In this document: positions 24,906 through 36,857 of the stretch, piece after piece
How the letters are laid out: every line of letters begins with the position of its first letter
Position numbering within the stretch: the first letter of the stretch is position 1
From: Gammaproteobacteria bacterium
Lineage (GTDB): Bacteria > Pseudomonadota > Gammaproteobacteria > Chromatiales > Chromatiaceae
Length of the DNA stretch: 38,903 nucleotides
Assembly (NCBI GenBank): GCA_020445205.1
Contig: JAGRHA010000212.1
Location: 1 to 38,903 of the forward strand
Direction of reading: 5' to 3'
Translations under genes and position numbers: made by a program
Notes under the pieces: generated by a model
Seen by the model: the letters and a program-made list of their open reading frames with translations, nothing else
What the model was told of the DNA's origin: nothing
Databases searched by the model: none

Positions 24906-25490
24906 TCAATCCGCCGCCAGCAGCGGTTTCAGCTTGGCGTCGATCGCCTCGCGTGCCCTGAAGATTCTCGATCGTACCGTACCGATCGGGCAGTCCATCG
25001 CTTGTGCGATCTCCTCATAACTCAACCCGTCCAACTCGCGCAGTGTGATTGCAGTACGCAGATCGTCGGGCAGTTCGTCGAGTGCCTGCTGGATCGTCTG
25101 TGCAATCTCACGCTCGAGCACGAGATTCTCCGGCGTCGCAAACTCCTTCAGCGGCGCCCCCATGTCCATCTGCTCGGCCGTGTCCGCCTCGATGTCCTCG
25201 CCGGGCGGTCGGCGCGCCTTCGCCGCCAGGTGGTTCTTGGCGGTGTTGATGGCGACCCTGTACAGCCAAGTGTAGAAGGCACTGTCACCACGGAAATTCG
25301 GCAGCGCCCGGTAAGCCTTGATAAACGCCTCCTGGGTGACGTCGAACACTTCCGACGGGTCACGAATATAGCGTGCAATCAGGTTACCGACTTTGTGCTG
25401 GTACTTGAGCACCAGCAGGTCGAACGCCCTTTTGTCGCCGCGCTGTACCCGCTCGACGAGCGCCTGGTCGGCTTCGCGGTCGTTGCTCAC
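24906..25490 (-). CDS. rpoE: RNA polymerase sigma-E factor (RpoE/AlgU)
   Basis: 194-residue ECF sigma factor for envelope stress. Sigma region 2 (about 20-90) reads KRAFDLLVLKYQHKV, then DVTQEAFIKAYRAL and YTWLYRVAINTAKNHL, nearly the AlgU/RpoE sequence. Region 4 (about 130-190) has LRELDGLSYEEIAQAM and PIGTVRSRIFRAREAI for -35 binding. The start is a GTG at 25490, which aligns the first residues with E. coli RpoE. It heads the operon rseA-rseB-rseC-degP-glutaredoxin and is preceded by a sigma-E-type promoter, indicating autoregulation. Confidence 0.96.
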   Translation of the reverse strand: MSNDREADQALVERVQRGDKRAFDLLVLKYQHKVGNLIARYIRDPSEVFDVTQEAFIKAYRALPNFRGDSAFYTWLYRVAINTAKNHLAAKARRPPGEDIEADTAEQMDMGAPLKEFATPENLVLEREIAQTIQQALDELPDDLRTAITLRELDGLSYEEIAQAMDCPIGTVRSRIFRAREAIDAKLKPLLAAD

Positions 25491-25539
25491 CCGTGTACTA
25501 CCCCGGATGGCCCCGACGCGCGCTCACACGACCTGACAA

Positions 25540-25567
25540 CATTGACCGCTTGTGGTAGGTAAAGTTC
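25540..25567 (-). promoter_or_regulatory. Probable sigma-E autoregulatory promoter of rpoE
   Basis: On the minus strand GAACTT (25567-25562) is followed after 16 bases by GGTCAATG, with -10-like TCAAT at 25545-25541. This agrees with sigma-E/AlgU promoters (GAACTT, 16-17 bases, TCTGA or TCAAA-like). Transcription would start near 25534, leaving about 44 bases of leader before the GTG of rpoE. The position and the -35 match support autoregulation; the -10 is less perfect. Confidence 0.6.
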
Positions 25568-25633
25568 GCTGATTCGGGGCATATCGCAGAAAAAAGACAT
25601 CGTAGACCCAAGGATCTGGTGTTCGCCGGACGA

Positions 25634-25659
25634 GATCCGGGGTATCGATACCCCGGATC
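25634..25659. promoter_or_regulatory. Perfect 26-bp palindrome in the rpoE-nadB divergent region
   Basis: The arm GATCCGGGGTATC is followed without a spacer by its exact reverse complement, giving a 13+13 palindrome centred between 25646 and 25647. It lies 15 bases upstream of the proposed nadB -35 element and 67 bases upstream of the rpoE -35 element. The overall symmetry fits an operator for a dimeric regulator. No T tract flanks it on either strand, which argues against an intrinsic terminator. The regulator is unknown. Confidence 0.55.
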
Positions 25660-25674
25660 GGAGCCAAAGGACTC

Positions 25675-25703
25675 TTTACCGCCCGGTCATAAGCACGGAT
25701 TAT
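25675..25703 (+). promoter_or_regulatory. Candidate sigma-70 promoter of nadB
   Basis: TTTACC (25675-25680) and GATTAT (25698-25703) are separated by 17 bases; each shares four of six bases with the consensus. Transcription would begin near 25710, so the ATG at 25702 lies inside the -10 element and could not be translated from this transcript. That supports the ATG at 25732 as the nadB start. No experimental-quality evidence is available from sequence alone. Confidence 0.4.
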
Positions 25704-25731
25704 GGGGGCTTCGTCAGGGACCAGCAACGGT

Positions 25732-27372
25732 ATGCGCCACAACGAACCTCTCGAATTCGACGTACTGATCATCGGCAGCGGCGCAGCAGGGCTCAGCCTG
25801 GCCCTGCGAATGCCGCCCGAGGTCAGCGTCGCGCTGGTCGCCAAACGCGAACTCACGGAAGGCAACACGCTGTATGCCCAGGGAGGCATCTCCGCGGTCC
25901 TCGATGCACGCGATTCGATCGATTCCCATGTCGCCGACACCCTCGCCGCCGGTGCCGGTCTATGCGACGAGGAGATCGTTCGCATGGTCGTCGAGCACGG
26001 GCCCGGCAATATCCGCTGGCTGTTCGAAGAAGGCGTCGAATTCACGCGTACACCTCAGACCGGCGATTCTGGCTATCACCTGACCCGCGAAGGTGGGCAC
26101 AGCCACCGGCGCGTCGTCCACGCTGCCGACGCGACAGGTCATGCCGTGGAAACCACACTCGTCCGCCGACTCGACGGCCACCCCAACGTGAACGTGTTCG
26201 AGCACCATATCGCCGTCGACCTCGCAACCGCCGAGCGACCGGTTGCTGGCCGCAGCCAGCGTAGCTGCCACGGCGCGTATCTGCTCAACATCCCGAGCGG
26301 CAGAGTGATCGCCGTTGCCGCGCGCAACGTCGTACTCGCGACGGGCGGCGCAAGCAAGGTCTATCTGTACACCAGCAACCCCGATGTCGCCACGGGCGAC
26401 GGCATTGCCATGGCGTGGCGTGCGGGCTGTCGCATCGCCAACATGGAATTCATCCAGTTTCATCCGACGTGTCTCTATCACCCCGAAGCCAAGTCGTTCC
26501 TGATCAGCGAGGCTGTGCGCGGTGAAGGCGGACGCCTGCTGCTGCCCGATGGAACGCGTTTCATGGCGGCGTTCGACGAGCGTGGCGAACTTGCGCCGCG
26601 CGACATCGTCGCCCGTGCCATCGACCACGAAATGAAACGACTGGGCATCGACTGTGTCTACCTCGACATCAGCCACAAACCGGCAGCCGAGATCGAGCGT
26701 TTGTTCCCCACCATCCATCAACGCTGCCTCGAACTGGGCTTCGACATGCGCAAGGAGCCGCTACCCGTGGTTCCTGCAGCTCACTACACCTGCGGCGGTG
26801 TCAAGACGGATCGCGAAGCGCGCACCGATCTGGATGGCCTTTATGCCATCGGTGAGACGGCTTACACGGGACTCCACGGCGCGAACCGCATGGCCAGCAA
26901 TTCGCTCCTCGAATGCCTGGTTTTCAGTGAAGTCGCGCGCACCGACATTCTGCAGCGCCTTGCGCAGCAGGCACATGACCCCCTGCCGTCGATCGCCCCT
27001 TGGGACGAGAGCCGCGTAACGGATTCCGACGAGGAGGTCGTGGTGTCGCACAACTGGGACGAACTGCGGCGTTTCATGTGGGACTACGTCGGTATCGTGC
27101 GCAGCAACAAGCGCCTGCAACGCGCGCGGCGCCGCGTCAATCTGTTGCGTCACGAGATCAACGAGTACTACGGCAATTTCCGCGTCAGCAACGACTTGCT
27201 CGAGTTGCGCAATCTCGTCGACGTCGCCGATCTGATCATCCAGTCGGCACAACGCCGGCGCGAAAGCCGTGGCCTGCACTACAACATCGACTTCCCTGAC
27301 CGAGACGACAACCAGGCGACACCGACGGTGCTGATTCCCGACAGCTACGTGCCGCGTCAGAGCACGGACTGA
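25732..27372 (+). CDS. nadB: L-aspartate oxidase
   Basis: 546-residue FAD enzyme oxidising L-aspartate to iminoaspartate, the first step of NAD synthesis with NadA. The FAD-binding N-terminus is [16 protein letters not shown]. Other succinate dehydrogenase/fumarate reductase flavoprotein motifs include [48 protein letters not shown] and [19 protein letters not shown], and the C-terminus has [15 protein letters not shown]. The start at 25732 matches the family; an in-frame ATG at 25702 is excluded by the overlapping candidate promoter. It is divergent from rpoE, as in E. coli and Pseudomonas. The end overlaps the convergent ygfX gene by 16 bases. Confidence 0.96.
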   Translation: MRHNEPLEFDVLIIGSGAAGLSLALRMPPEVSVALVAKRELTEGNTLYAQGGISAVLDARDSIDSHVADTLAAGAGLCDEEIVRMVVEHGPGNIRWLFEEGVEFTRTPQTGDSGYHLTREGGHSHRRVVHAADATGHAVETTLVRRLDGHPNVNVFEHHIAVDLATAERPVAGRSQRSCHGAYLLNIPSGRVIAVAARNVVLATGGASKVYLYTSNPDVATGDGIAMAWRAGCRIANMEFIQFHPTCLYHPEAKSFLISEAVRGEGGRLLLPDGTRFMAAFDERGELAPRDIVARAIDHEMKRLGIDCVYLDISHKPAAEIERLFPTIHQRCLELGFDMRKEPLPVVPAAHYTCGGVKTDREARTDLDGLYAIGETAYTGLHGANRMASNSLLECLVFSEVARTDILQRLAQQAHDPLPSIAPWDESRVTDSDEEVVVSHNWDELRRFMWDYVGIVRSNKRLQRARRRVNLLRHEINEYYGNFRVSNDLLELRNLVDVADLIIQSAQRRRESRGLHYNIDFPDRDDNQATPTVLIPDSYVPRQSTD

Positions 27373-27782
27373 GAGCGCGGCTCTCGCCAAGCGAGTAACA
27401 AGCGACGCAACTGCCAATGTTGATCGTGCGTCAGCACTGATGAGCACACGAACAGATCGGCACGGCTTCCGTCTTCACCCAGCAACCGTACGGACACCAG
27501 ATTCGGGCTGATCATACCGGGTGCTACGTCGACAACGACAGACGGGCCGCTGAGCGTGTGAACAACCAGCTTGTTGCCGATACCGTCGAATTCGAGTGCC
27601 AGCGGACGTCGACGCAGGTAATGGCGCCAGCTGAAGCATGCTGTGGCCAAGAAGGTGATCAACAGACCGAGCTTCGATAGCACAGTCAGTGATGCCAAGC
27701 CGATAACTACCATCGACAACAGTGGACCGAGGAGCGCTAGCGCGCGCAACCAGGGACAAAGTGGAAGATCGATACGCTGCAC
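27357..27782 (-). CDS. ygfX: YgfX (CptA-like) inner-membrane protein
   Basis: 141 residues. Two adjacent hydrophobic helices (about 12-30 and 34-50) with a short HYLRRRP turn are followed by a soluble domain containing [33 protein letters not shown] and [16 protein letters not shown]. This layout and final motif fit the YgfX family, whose genes normally sit beside sdhE and nadB. E. coli YgfX has been described both as a toxin-like inhibitor of MreB/FtsZ and as an SdhE partner. Here it neighbours nadB, but no sdhE gene is present. The start is a GTG at 27782, 36 bases after tatD. Similarity is modest, so the assignment rests partly on context. Confidence 0.65.
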   Translation of the reverse strand: MQRIDLPLCPWLRALALLGPLLSMVVIGLASLTVLSKLGLLITFLATACFSWRHYLRRRPLALEFDGIGNKLVVHTLSGPSVVVDVAPGMISPNLVSVRLLGEDGSRADLFVCSSVLTHDQHWQLRRLLLAWREPRSQSVL

Positions 27783-27818
27783 GTGACCTCCGTGTCCGCG
27801 CGCGCCGAGGGTCGCGCA

Positions 27819-28601
27819 CTAAGTGACGACAGCGGCCTTGAACAAGCGGTAGAAATTTTCGCGCGACTGACGCACGACGGTGTCCGTATCTACGCCACGC
27901 ACCGCCGCCACGGTCTCCGCAACGCGCGAAACATAGCGCGGCTCGTTGGGCTTGCCGCGAAACGGTACGGGCGCGAGGTAAGGCGCGTCGGTTTCGATCA
28001 GGAGCCTGTCGTCAGGCACCTTCGCGGCCACGTCGCGCAGGTCGTCGGCATTCTTGAAGGTGACGATACCCGAAAACGATACGTAGAAATTCAGATCCAA
28101 TGCCGCACGTGCCATGTCCCAGGTCTCGGTAAAGCAGTGCATGACACCACCCACCTCGTCGGCATTCTCGTCGCGCAGGATGTCGATCGTATCCTCGCGC
28201 GCATCGCGCGTGTGGATGATCAGCGGCTTGCTGGCTTCACGTGCTGCCCTGATGTGGGTACGAAAACGCTTTCGCTGCCATTCCACATCTCCCTCAGTAC
28301 GGAAATAGTCCAATCCGGTTTCACCGATCGCCACATTCTTGGGATGCATCGCAAGACGCACAAGTTCGTCGACGCTGGGCTCACGGCGATCGTCATCGTT
28401 CGGATGCACCCCAACGGAGATCGAGACTTCCGGGTAGCCCTCGACCAGTGCCAGCATCTGAGGATAAGACTCGAGGTCGATCGACACGCACAACAGATGC
28501 GAGACACCCGCCTCGCGCGTCGCCGTCATGAGGCGCGAAAAATCATCGTCATACGGGCCCAGGTCCACCCGATCGAGGTGGCAATGCGAATCGACCAGCA
28601 C
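27819..28601 (-). CDS. tatD: TatD family metal-dependent hydrolase
   Basis: 260-residue TIM-barrel hydrolase (YcfH/TatD family) acting on DNA ends or D-aminoacyl-tRNA in relatives. The N-terminal metal motif is VDSHCHLD, with further conserved pieces SVGVHPND, AIGETGLDYF, HTRDA, MHCFTET and LIETDAPYLAP (D and H ligands present). The start is the GTG at 28601, which gives MLVDSHCHLD as in homologues; the longer frame upstream runs through pilZ. It follows pilZ by four bases. The holB-pilZ-tatD order is shared with Pseudomonas. Confidence 0.92.
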   Translation of the reverse strand: MLVDSHCHLDRVDLGPYDDDFSRLMTATREAGVSHLLCVSIDLESYPQMLALVEGYPEVSISVGVHPNDDDRREPSVDELVRLAMHPKNVAIGETGLDYFRTEGDVEWQRKRFRTHIRAAREASKPLIIHTRDAREDTIDILRDENADEVGGVMHCFTETWDMARAALDLNFYVSFSGIVTFKNADDLRDVAAKVPDDRLLIETDAPYLAPVPFRGKPNEPRYVSRVAETVAAVRGVDTDTVVRQSRENFYRLFKAAVVT

Positions 28602-28605
28602 GGGA

Positions 28606-28965
28606 CTACATCGTGTGCGTCGGTTTTTCCGACTGCAGCGCTCCGGCGAGATAGCCTTCGATCTTGTTGCGTGCCATGCCGCCGTCCTGATCACTGAACT
28701 GGACGCCGATCCCGGCGGCGCGGTTGCCTTCGGCACCGACAGGGGTGATCCAGATGATCTTGCCTGCAACCGGCAGCCTCTCGGTTTCGTCCATGAGGCT
28801 CAACAGCATGAAAACTTCGTCGCCGATGCTGTATTTCTTCGTGGTCGGGATGAACAGGCCACCGTTCTTGACGAACTGCATATACGCGGCATAAAGCGCG
28901 TTCTTGTCCTTGATCGTCAGCGACAGGATGCCCTGCCGGGCTTTCGGCAGATTCGGTGCAGACAT
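28606..28965 (-). CDS. pilZ: Type IV pilus assembly protein PilZ
   Basis: 119-residue single PilZ domain. The start at the ATG 28965 gives MSAPNLPKARQGILSLTIK, closely resembling P. aeruginosa PilZ; a TTG six bases upstream is less likely. Landmarks are YMQFVKNGGLFIPT, YSIGDEVFMLLSLMDE, VAGKIIWITP and NRAAGIGVQF. The N-terminal RxxxR and the D-x-S-x-x-G motifs needed for cyclic-di-GMP binding are missing, as is typical of the founding PilZ, which instead binds PilB and FimX-type partners. Its presence indicates type IV pili in this organism. It begins two bases after the holB stop. Confidence 0.93.
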   Translation of the reverse strand: MSAPNLPKARQGILSLTIKDKNALYAAYMQFVKNGGLFIPTTKKYSIGDEVFMLLSLMDETERLPVAGKIIWITPVGAEGNRAAGIGVQFSDQDGGMARNKIEGYLAGALQSEKPTHTM

Positions 28966-28967
28966 GC

Positions 28968-31601
<2,634 letters not shown>

Positions 31602-31605
<4 letters not shown>

Positions 31606-32435
31606 GCCTGGCCCCCGGGCCGATGACAGTGGAGACGTGCCGCAGCGATGGCCGGATGCTCGGCGACATCGAGATCGAATGTGCGGTCGTCAAGACGTAC
31701 GAGGCGCGCGATCCCGACGAGTGAATTGGTCATGAAAATCGCATCCGCACGCCACAGATCGTCGACTTCGACACGTCGTTCGCTCGCGTTCGTCCCATGT
31801 CGTTGGCTGAGATCGATAACCAATCGCCTGACCACACCGGCGATTCCGGCGCTATCGATGGACGGTGTGTGCAACTCGTTCCCGTGCTGCAGAAAGATGT
31901 TGCTCATCGTGCCGGAGACGACACGCCCATCCTGCCCACGCACAATACCTTCATCAAAGGTATCGTCTTGCCACTCTGCTCGCGCAAGCACCTGATCGAG
32001 CCGGTTCAGATGCTTCATACCGGCAAGCTGCGCATTTTCACTGAGTCGGTACGCGCACATGCGCGCCCGCCAGACCACCTCTCCCGAAGGGGGATAGGGC
32101 CATGAACTCAGTGACAGGATACGCCGGGAAACGGGTGACGGAGGGCGGCGATACCCACGTGCCGAATCACCCGCCGTCACGTAGATCTTGATGACGGCGC
32201 GCTCATGCCCCGCCGCCAAAGCGCAGCATTCGCGATAGAGCAACGCGGGATCGGGACACGACACACCCAGGCGCCCTGCGCCCGCGCGCAAGCGATCCAT
32301 GTGTGCCGACCAAAGGCAGGGTTCGCCATCGCGGATGGCAAGCGTTTCGAACAGGCCGTCGCCGAACTGGAAACCACGATCGTGCAGCCACGCAGCCTCG
32401 GATGGTACGCCGTCGATCAGTACCGCGTCGCGCAT
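31602..32435 (-). CDS. pabC: Aminodeoxychorismate lyase
   Basis: 277-residue fold-type IV PLP enzyme that makes p-aminobenzoate, a folate precursor, from 4-amino-4-deoxychorismate. DRGFQFGDGLFETL (19-32) is the family N-terminal motif. The PLP lysine is K141 in AGMKHLNRLDQVLARAEW, and SGTMSNIF is the conserved cofactor-phosphate segment. Branched-chain and D-amino acid transaminases share the fold, but the position between fabF and mltG and the length favour PabC. It lies 38 bases after fabF. Confidence 0.92.
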
Positions 32436-32473
32436 CCGTCGGGGCGGCGCCGATGCCGGCTAAATCGACGGGC

Positions 32474-33718
32474 TCAGCCGTCGAAACGGCGGAATACCAG
32501 CGTTCCGTTGGTGCCGCCGAATCCGAAGGAGTTGGAAATCGCGATGTCGACCTTTGCTTCACGCGCCGTATGCGGCACATAGTCGAGGTCGCAGTCGGGA
32601 TCTGGATTGTCGAGATTGATCGTTGGCGGCATGACCTGATCGCGCAGGGCGAGCACCGTGAACAGTGCTTCGGCGCCACCAGCAGCACCGAGCATATGAC
32701 CAGTCATCGACTTGGTGGAACTCACGGCAAGTTTGTGCGCATGATCGCCAAACGCCCGTTTGACCGCCATGGTCTCGGCAACGTCACCGGCCGGTGTCGA
32801 GGTCCCGTGTGCGTTGATGTAATCAACCTGTTCAGGATTGATCCCGGCATCGTCGAGTGCCAGCAGCATACAGTCGGCCGCACCCTCGCCTCCCGGCGAC
32901 GGCGACGTCATGTGATAGGCATCGGAGTTCATCGCAAACCCGGCGAGTTCGGCGTATATCCGTGCACCACGTGCCTTGGCGTGTTCGAGTTCTTCGAGCA
33001 TCAACACGCCAGCGCCGTCACTGAGGACAAAGCCGTCGCGATCCTTGTCCCAAGGACGGCTCGCCGCCTGGGGATCGTCGTTGCGCGTACTCAGTGCGCG
33101 CGCCGCGGCAAATCCGCCGAGGCCCGTCGGCGACGTTGCCATTTCCGCGCCGCCCGCCACCATCATGTCGACAGTACCGTACTGGATCATGCGCATGGCA
33201 TCGCCGATGTTGTGCGCCCCGGTACTACAAGCCGACACGATCGAAATGTTCGGACCTTTCAGGCCATACATGATGGAAAGGTTGCCCGCCACCATGTTGA
33301 TGATGTTCGCTGGCACGAAGAACGGCGAAATACGACGCGGCCCCCCGCTGAGGTAGGCACCGTAGCCATTCTCGATACCCGTCACACCACCAATACCCGA
33401 ACCGATCGCGACCCCGATCCGTTTGGCGTTCGCTTCGGTAATTTCGATACCGCTGTCACGAAGCGCCTGCACACCGGCAGCGATCCCGTAGTGGATGAAG
33501 GCATCCATCTTCTTGGCTTCTTTCTTCGAGATGTACTGCTCGACATCGAAGCCATAGATGGGGCCACCGAACCGCACACTGAACGGTGCGATATCGAAAT
33601 GCGTGATCGGCTGTATGCCGCTCTTGCCCGCAAGGATGTTCTCCCAGCCACTGGCAACGTCCAGCCCCACTGGGGCGACAAGACCAAGCCCGGTTACGAC
33701 AACCCTTCTTTTCGACAT
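32474..33718 (-). CDS. fabF: Beta-ketoacyl-ACP synthase II (FabF)
   Basis: 414-residue condensing enzyme elongating acyl-ACP with malonyl-ACP. The active-site cysteine is C164 in [10 protein letters not shown]. The two histidines are in [11 protein letters not shown] and [11 protein letters not shown], and the terminal [10 protein letters not shown] loop is intact. The 96-base gap from acpP holds the AAGG ribosome binding site, and the palindromic hexamer CGGCCG occurs twice there and may fold the intercistronic RNA. That could help the usual excess of AcpP over FabF, but this is inferred. Confidence 0.96.
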   Translation of the reverse strand: MSKRRVVVTGLGLVAPVGLDVASGWENILAGKSGIQPITHFDIAPFSVRFGGPIYGFDVEQYISKKEAKKMDAFIHYGIAAGVQALRDSGIEITEANAKRIGVAIGSGIGGVTGIENGYGAYLSGGPRRISPFFVPANIINMVAGNLSIMYGLKGPNISIVSACSTGAHNIGDAMRMIQYGTVDMMVAGGAEMATSPTGLGGFAAARALSTRNDDPQAASRPWDKDRDGFVLSDGAGVLMLEELEHAKARGARIYAELAGFAMNSDAYHMTSPSPGGEGAADCMLLALDDAGINPEQVDYINAHGTSTPAGDVAETMAVKRAFGDHAHKLAVSSTKSMTGHMLGAAGGAEALFTVLALRDQVMPPTINLDNPDPDCDLDYVPHTAREAKVDIAISNSFGFGGTNGTLVFRRFDG

Positions 33719-33814
33719 CTGGGAGAACCTTTCTTCGGCAGATGGTGCGTTACACCAGACGGCCGCAGTTCCGCACTGCAGAATCTACGGCCGACGAACG
33801 GATAGCGAGAAAAA

Positions 33815-34048
33815 TCAGCTGTGCGCGGTGACGTAGTCGATCGCCTGCTGAACCGTGGTGATCTTCTCCGCTTCCTCGTCAGGGATTTCGGTTTCGAATT
33901 CCTCTTCGAGAGCCATGACCAGTTCTACGGTATCAAGCGAGTCAGCGCCGAGATCGTCAACGAACGACGCAGACGGAACGACTTCTTCTTCTTTGACGCC
34001 CAGCTGCTCAACAACGATCTTCTTAACGCGTTCTTCGATAGAGCTCAT
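33815..34048 (-). CDS. acpP: Acyl carrier protein
   Basis: 77-residue acidic carrier protein. The phosphopantetheine serine is in [13 protein letters not shown] (S37). The N-terminus [17 protein letters not shown] and final [14 protein letters not shown] are nearly identical to those of other gammaproteobacteria. A very good Shine-Dalgarno sequence, GGAGGA, sits nine bases before the ATG, as expected for one of the most abundant cell proteins, and a promoter candidate lies in the upstream gap. The holo-ACP synthase gene is not in this window. Confidence 0.97.
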   Translation of the reverse strand: MSSIEERVKKIVVEQLGVKEEEVVPSASFVDDLGADSLDTVELVMALEEEFETEIPDEEAEKITTVQQAIDYVTAHS

Positions 34049-34057
34049 TCTGTCAAT

Positions 34058-34129
34058 TCCTCCAGAAATGCGTGATCTAGTGCGCCACGCAGTGACGCGA
34101 TATTGTATTCAGTTTGTACGCAGCTTCAA
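34058..34129 (-). promoter_or_regulatory. acpP promoter and strong ribosome binding site
   Basis: In the 144-base fabG-acpP gap, minus strand, TTGAAG (34129-34124) and TACAAT (34107-34102) are 16 bases apart: four of six and five of six matches to sigma-70 consensus. Transcription would begin near 34095. GGAGGA (34063-34058) is the ribosome binding site for the ATG at 34048. An extra promoter for acpP inside the fab cluster is common in gammaproteobacteria and explains the large gap. Confidence 0.6.
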
Positions 34130-34192
34130 AGCATTAGCGTGCAATTCATAAGCAACTGCTGAAACGCTTTTCGAGACCATCGCTCGGCGCCA

Positions 34193-34933
34193 CTACGCCA
34201 TGTACATGCCACCGTTGACATGAATGGTTTCACCGGTGATGTACGCCGCCGCATCGGAAGCGAGGAACGCCACTGCAGCCGCGATCTCTTCGGGCTGCCC
34301 CAAGCGGCCAAGCGGGATGTGCCCCAGCAGCGCCTGCTTTTGCGAATCCGGCAATTCGCGCGTCATATCGGTATCGATGAACCCGGGTGCGACGGCGTTG
34401 ACGGTGATGCCACGCGAGCCGACCTCCTGCGCCAACGACTTCGTGAAACCGAACATGCCGGCTTTCGCCGCCGCGTAGTTGGTCTGGCCCGCGTTTCCGC
34501 TCGCGCCCACGACCGATGCGATGTTGATGATACGCCCGGTCTTGGCTTTCATCATCGCTCTCAGGCAGGCCTTACAAACGCGGTAGACGGAGCTGAGATT
34601 GGTACTCAGGACGCTGTCCCATTCATCGCTCTTCATACGCATGAGCAAGTTGTCGCGCGTGATTCCGGCATTGTTCACGAGGATCGTGACAGCACCGAAT
34701 TCGTCGTTTATCGACTTCACGAGCTGTTCGACCGAGCTCTCGTCGGCAACATCGAGGCAAGCGCCCTTGCCCTTGAACCCGGCATCGCCGAAGCGTTGAC
34801 TGATAGCCTGCGCGCCGGCCTCACTGGTCGCAGTGCCGATCACGGTCGCACCCTGTGCGCCCAGCGCATCGGCAATTGCCTTGCCGATACCGCGACTCGC
34901 GCCGGTGACAAGCGCAATTTTTCCGTCAAGCAT
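34193..34933 (-). CDS. fabG: 3-oxoacyl-ACP reductase FabG
   Basis: 246-residue NADPH-dependent short-chain dehydrogenase. The cofactor loop is TGASRGIGKAIA, then NNAGITRDNLLMRM (with the NNAG motif) and the catalytic serine/tyrosine/lysine in IASVVGASGNAGQTNYAAAKAG. The C-terminus ITGETIHVNGGMYM is the classic FabG ending. The start at 34933 overlaps the fabD stop by eight bases. Confidence 0.96.
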   Translation of the reverse strand: MLDGKIALVTGASRGIGKAIADALGAQGATVIGTATSEAGAQAISQRFGDAGFKGKGACLDVADESSVEQLVKSINDEFGAVTILVNNAGITRDNLLMRMKSDEWDSVLSTNLSSVYRVCKACLRAMMKAKTGRIINIASVVGASGNAGQTNYAAAKAGMFGFTKSLAQEVGSRGITVNAVAPGFIDTDMTRELPDSQKQALLGHIPLGRLGQPEEIAAAVAFLASDAAAYITGETIHVNGGMYMA

Positions 34934-35867
34934 TGAGTGACTCCATGGCTTTTTCGAGACTGGCCGGATCAAACACGGGCACGGCATCGAGGGACTTGTC
35001 GATGCGCTTGATCAGTCCGGCGAGGACCTTTCCTGGGCCTGCCTCGATGACGACCTGAGCGCCTCGCGCAGCGATTGCCTGGACGGTTTCGACCCAGCGC
35101 ACAGGGCTGTACAGCTGCTCGACGAGACGCTGCTTGATCTGTTCGGGTGATTCGGCCACGGCGACATCGACATTATGAATAACTGGAAGCGCGGGCAGGC
35201 CAAATTGCAATGTCGTCATCGCATCGCCTAACCGCTGCGCTGCCGGCATCATCAGCGAGCAATGCGAGGGGACACTGACATCCAGCATCAATGCGCGCTT
35301 GGCGCCCGCCGCTTTCGCGAGCTCAGCCACGCGCGCGATGGCTTCGGCGTTGCCCGCCACAACCACCTGCCCCGGCGAGTTGAAATTCACGGGTGATGCG
35401 ACATCACCCTGAGCACCCTCACCGCAGACAGCACGCACCGCGTCGTCGTCGAGACCCAGAATGGCCGCCATTGCGCCCGTGCCCGCGGGTACGGCTTCTT
35501 GCATGAAGCGTCCGCGCTGTGCCACCAGGCGCACCGCGTCGGCAAACGCAATCGCGCCGCCGGCCACAAGCGCCGTGTATTCGCCCAGACTGTGCCCTGC
35601 GAGTACGAGTGGTTTGTCGGTGAGCATCGGCTCGAGCACCCGCATCACGGCAATCCCCGCACACAGCAATGCGGGCTGGGTATGCTCGGTCTCGTTCAGA
35701 CGCTCTTTGGGGCCTTCCTGGCTGAGCTGCCATAGGTCGAGCCCCAACGCCTCCGAGCCTTCGTCGAACGTCTCGCGAACGACCGTATGCGCGGCAGCGA
35801 GCTCGGCCAGCATGCCAACGGATTGCGAACCCTGACCAGGAAAGGTAATTGCGTAAGGTTTCGTCAT
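34926..35867 (-). CDS. fabD: Malonyl-CoA:ACP transacylase FabD
   Basis: 313 residues, loading malonyl groups onto ACP. The catalytic serine is S93 in GHSLGEYTALVAGG, the arginine is in QRGRFMQEAVP, and the second histidine is in SVPSHCSLM. FPGQGSQSVGM at 9-19 is the family N-terminus. It lies 12 bases after fabH. The length is normal. Confidence 0.96.
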   Translation of the reverse strand: MTKPYAITFPGQGSQSVGMLAELAAAHTVVRETFDEGSEALGLDLWQLSQEGPKERLNETEHTQPALLCAGIAVMRVLEPMLTDKPLVLAGHSLGEYTALVAGGAIAFADAVRLVAQRGRFMQEAVPAGTGAMAAILGLDDDAVRAVCGEGAQGDVASPVNFNSPGQVVVAGNAEAIARVAELAKAAGAKRALMLDVSVPSHCSLMMPAAQRLGDAMTTLQFGLPALPVIHNVDVAVAESPEQIKQRLVEQLYSPVRWVETVQAIAARGAQVVIEAGPGKVLAGLIKRIDKSLDAVPVFDPASLEKAMESLNA

Positions 35868-35879
35868 CGATGCACCCGC

Positions 35880-36857
35880 TCAGTACTTGAGAAGCACGGA
35901 GCCCCAAGTAAATCCACCGCCAAACGCCTCCAGCAGGAGCACTTCACCGCGCTGAATCCGCCCGTCGCGGACCGCGGTGTCGAGCGCCAGTGGAACAGAA
36001 GCGGCGGACGTGTTGCCGTGCTGATCCACCGTGACCACGACCTTGTCCATAGACATGCTGAGTTTGCGCGCCGTCGCATTGATGATCCGGATATTGGCCT
36101 GGTGCGGCACCAACCAATCGACTTCCGACTTTTTCATGTCGTTAGCCTTGAGCGTTTCGTCGACAATTCGGCCCAGCGTGTTGACCGCCATCTTGAAGAC
36201 TTCGTTGCCCTTCATCTGCGTGTAGCGGGGATCACCATCTTCACCATCGACATCGAAACCGCGCGAAACGCCTCCGGGCACGTGCAGCAGTTTCTCGTAA
36301 GCGCCATCGGCATGCAGATGCGTCGACAGGATCCCGGGCTCGTCCGACGCCTCGATCACCACGGCACCCGCGCCGTCACCGAATAATACGCAGGTCGCCC
36401 GATCCGTCCAATCGATGACACGCGAGAAGGTTTCAGCGCCGACGACCAGCGCACAACGCGCCGCACCGGTACGCACGAATTTTTCCGCCACGCCGAGCGC
36501 ATAAACAAACCCCGTACACACGGCCTGCACGTCAAACGCCGGACAGCCGTGGATATCCAGTCGTTGCTGCAACAGGCAGGCTGTACTCGGGAAAATCTTG
36601 TCGGGCGTCGTCGTCGCCAGCACGATCAGATCGATATCTTCCGGCTTCTTCCCGGCTGCTTCGATCGCGCGGCGAGCGGCTTGTTCGGCGAGATCACAGG
36701 TCGTCTGGCCGTCGACGGCGATATGCCGCTTGACGATGCCGGTGCGCTCCCGAATCCACTGGTCGCTGGTGTCGACCATTGTTTCGAGATCCTTGTTGGT
36801 GAGGACCTTTTCCGGCAGGTAACTGCCCGTCCCCGCAATCCGTGCGAAAGTCGTCAT
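35880..36857 (-). CDS. fabH: Beta-ketoacyl-ACP synthase III (FabH)
   Basis: 325-residue enzyme starting fatty-acid synthesis from acetyl-CoA and malonyl-ACP. The catalytic triad is C114 in [10 protein letters not shown], the histidine in VPHQANIRI and the asparagine in [21 protein letters not shown] at the N-terminus and the final GGGFTWGS are conserved. The ATG overlaps the plsX stop (ATGA). Confidence 0.96.
   Translation of the reverse strand: MTTFARIAGTGSYLPEKVLTNKDLETMVDTSDQWIRERTGIVKRHIAVDGQTTCDLAEQAARRAIEAAGKKPEDIDLIVLATTTPDKIFPSTACLLQQRLDIHGCPAFDVQAVCTGFVYALGVAEKFVRTGAARCALVVGAETFSRVIDWTDRATCVLFGDGAGAVVIEASDEPGILSTHLHADGAYEKLLHVPGGVSRGFDVDGEDGDPRYTQMKGNEVFKMAVNTLGRIVDETLKANDMKKSEVDWLVPHQANIRIINATARKLSMSMDKVVVTVDQHGNTSAASVPLALDTAVRDGRIQRGEVLLLEAFGGGFTWGSVLLKY

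Noticed and set aside
25702..25731. Earlier in-frame ATG for nadB at 25702
   Set aside because: It lies within the candidate -10 element and adds ten residues not found in related proteins; 25732 fits better.
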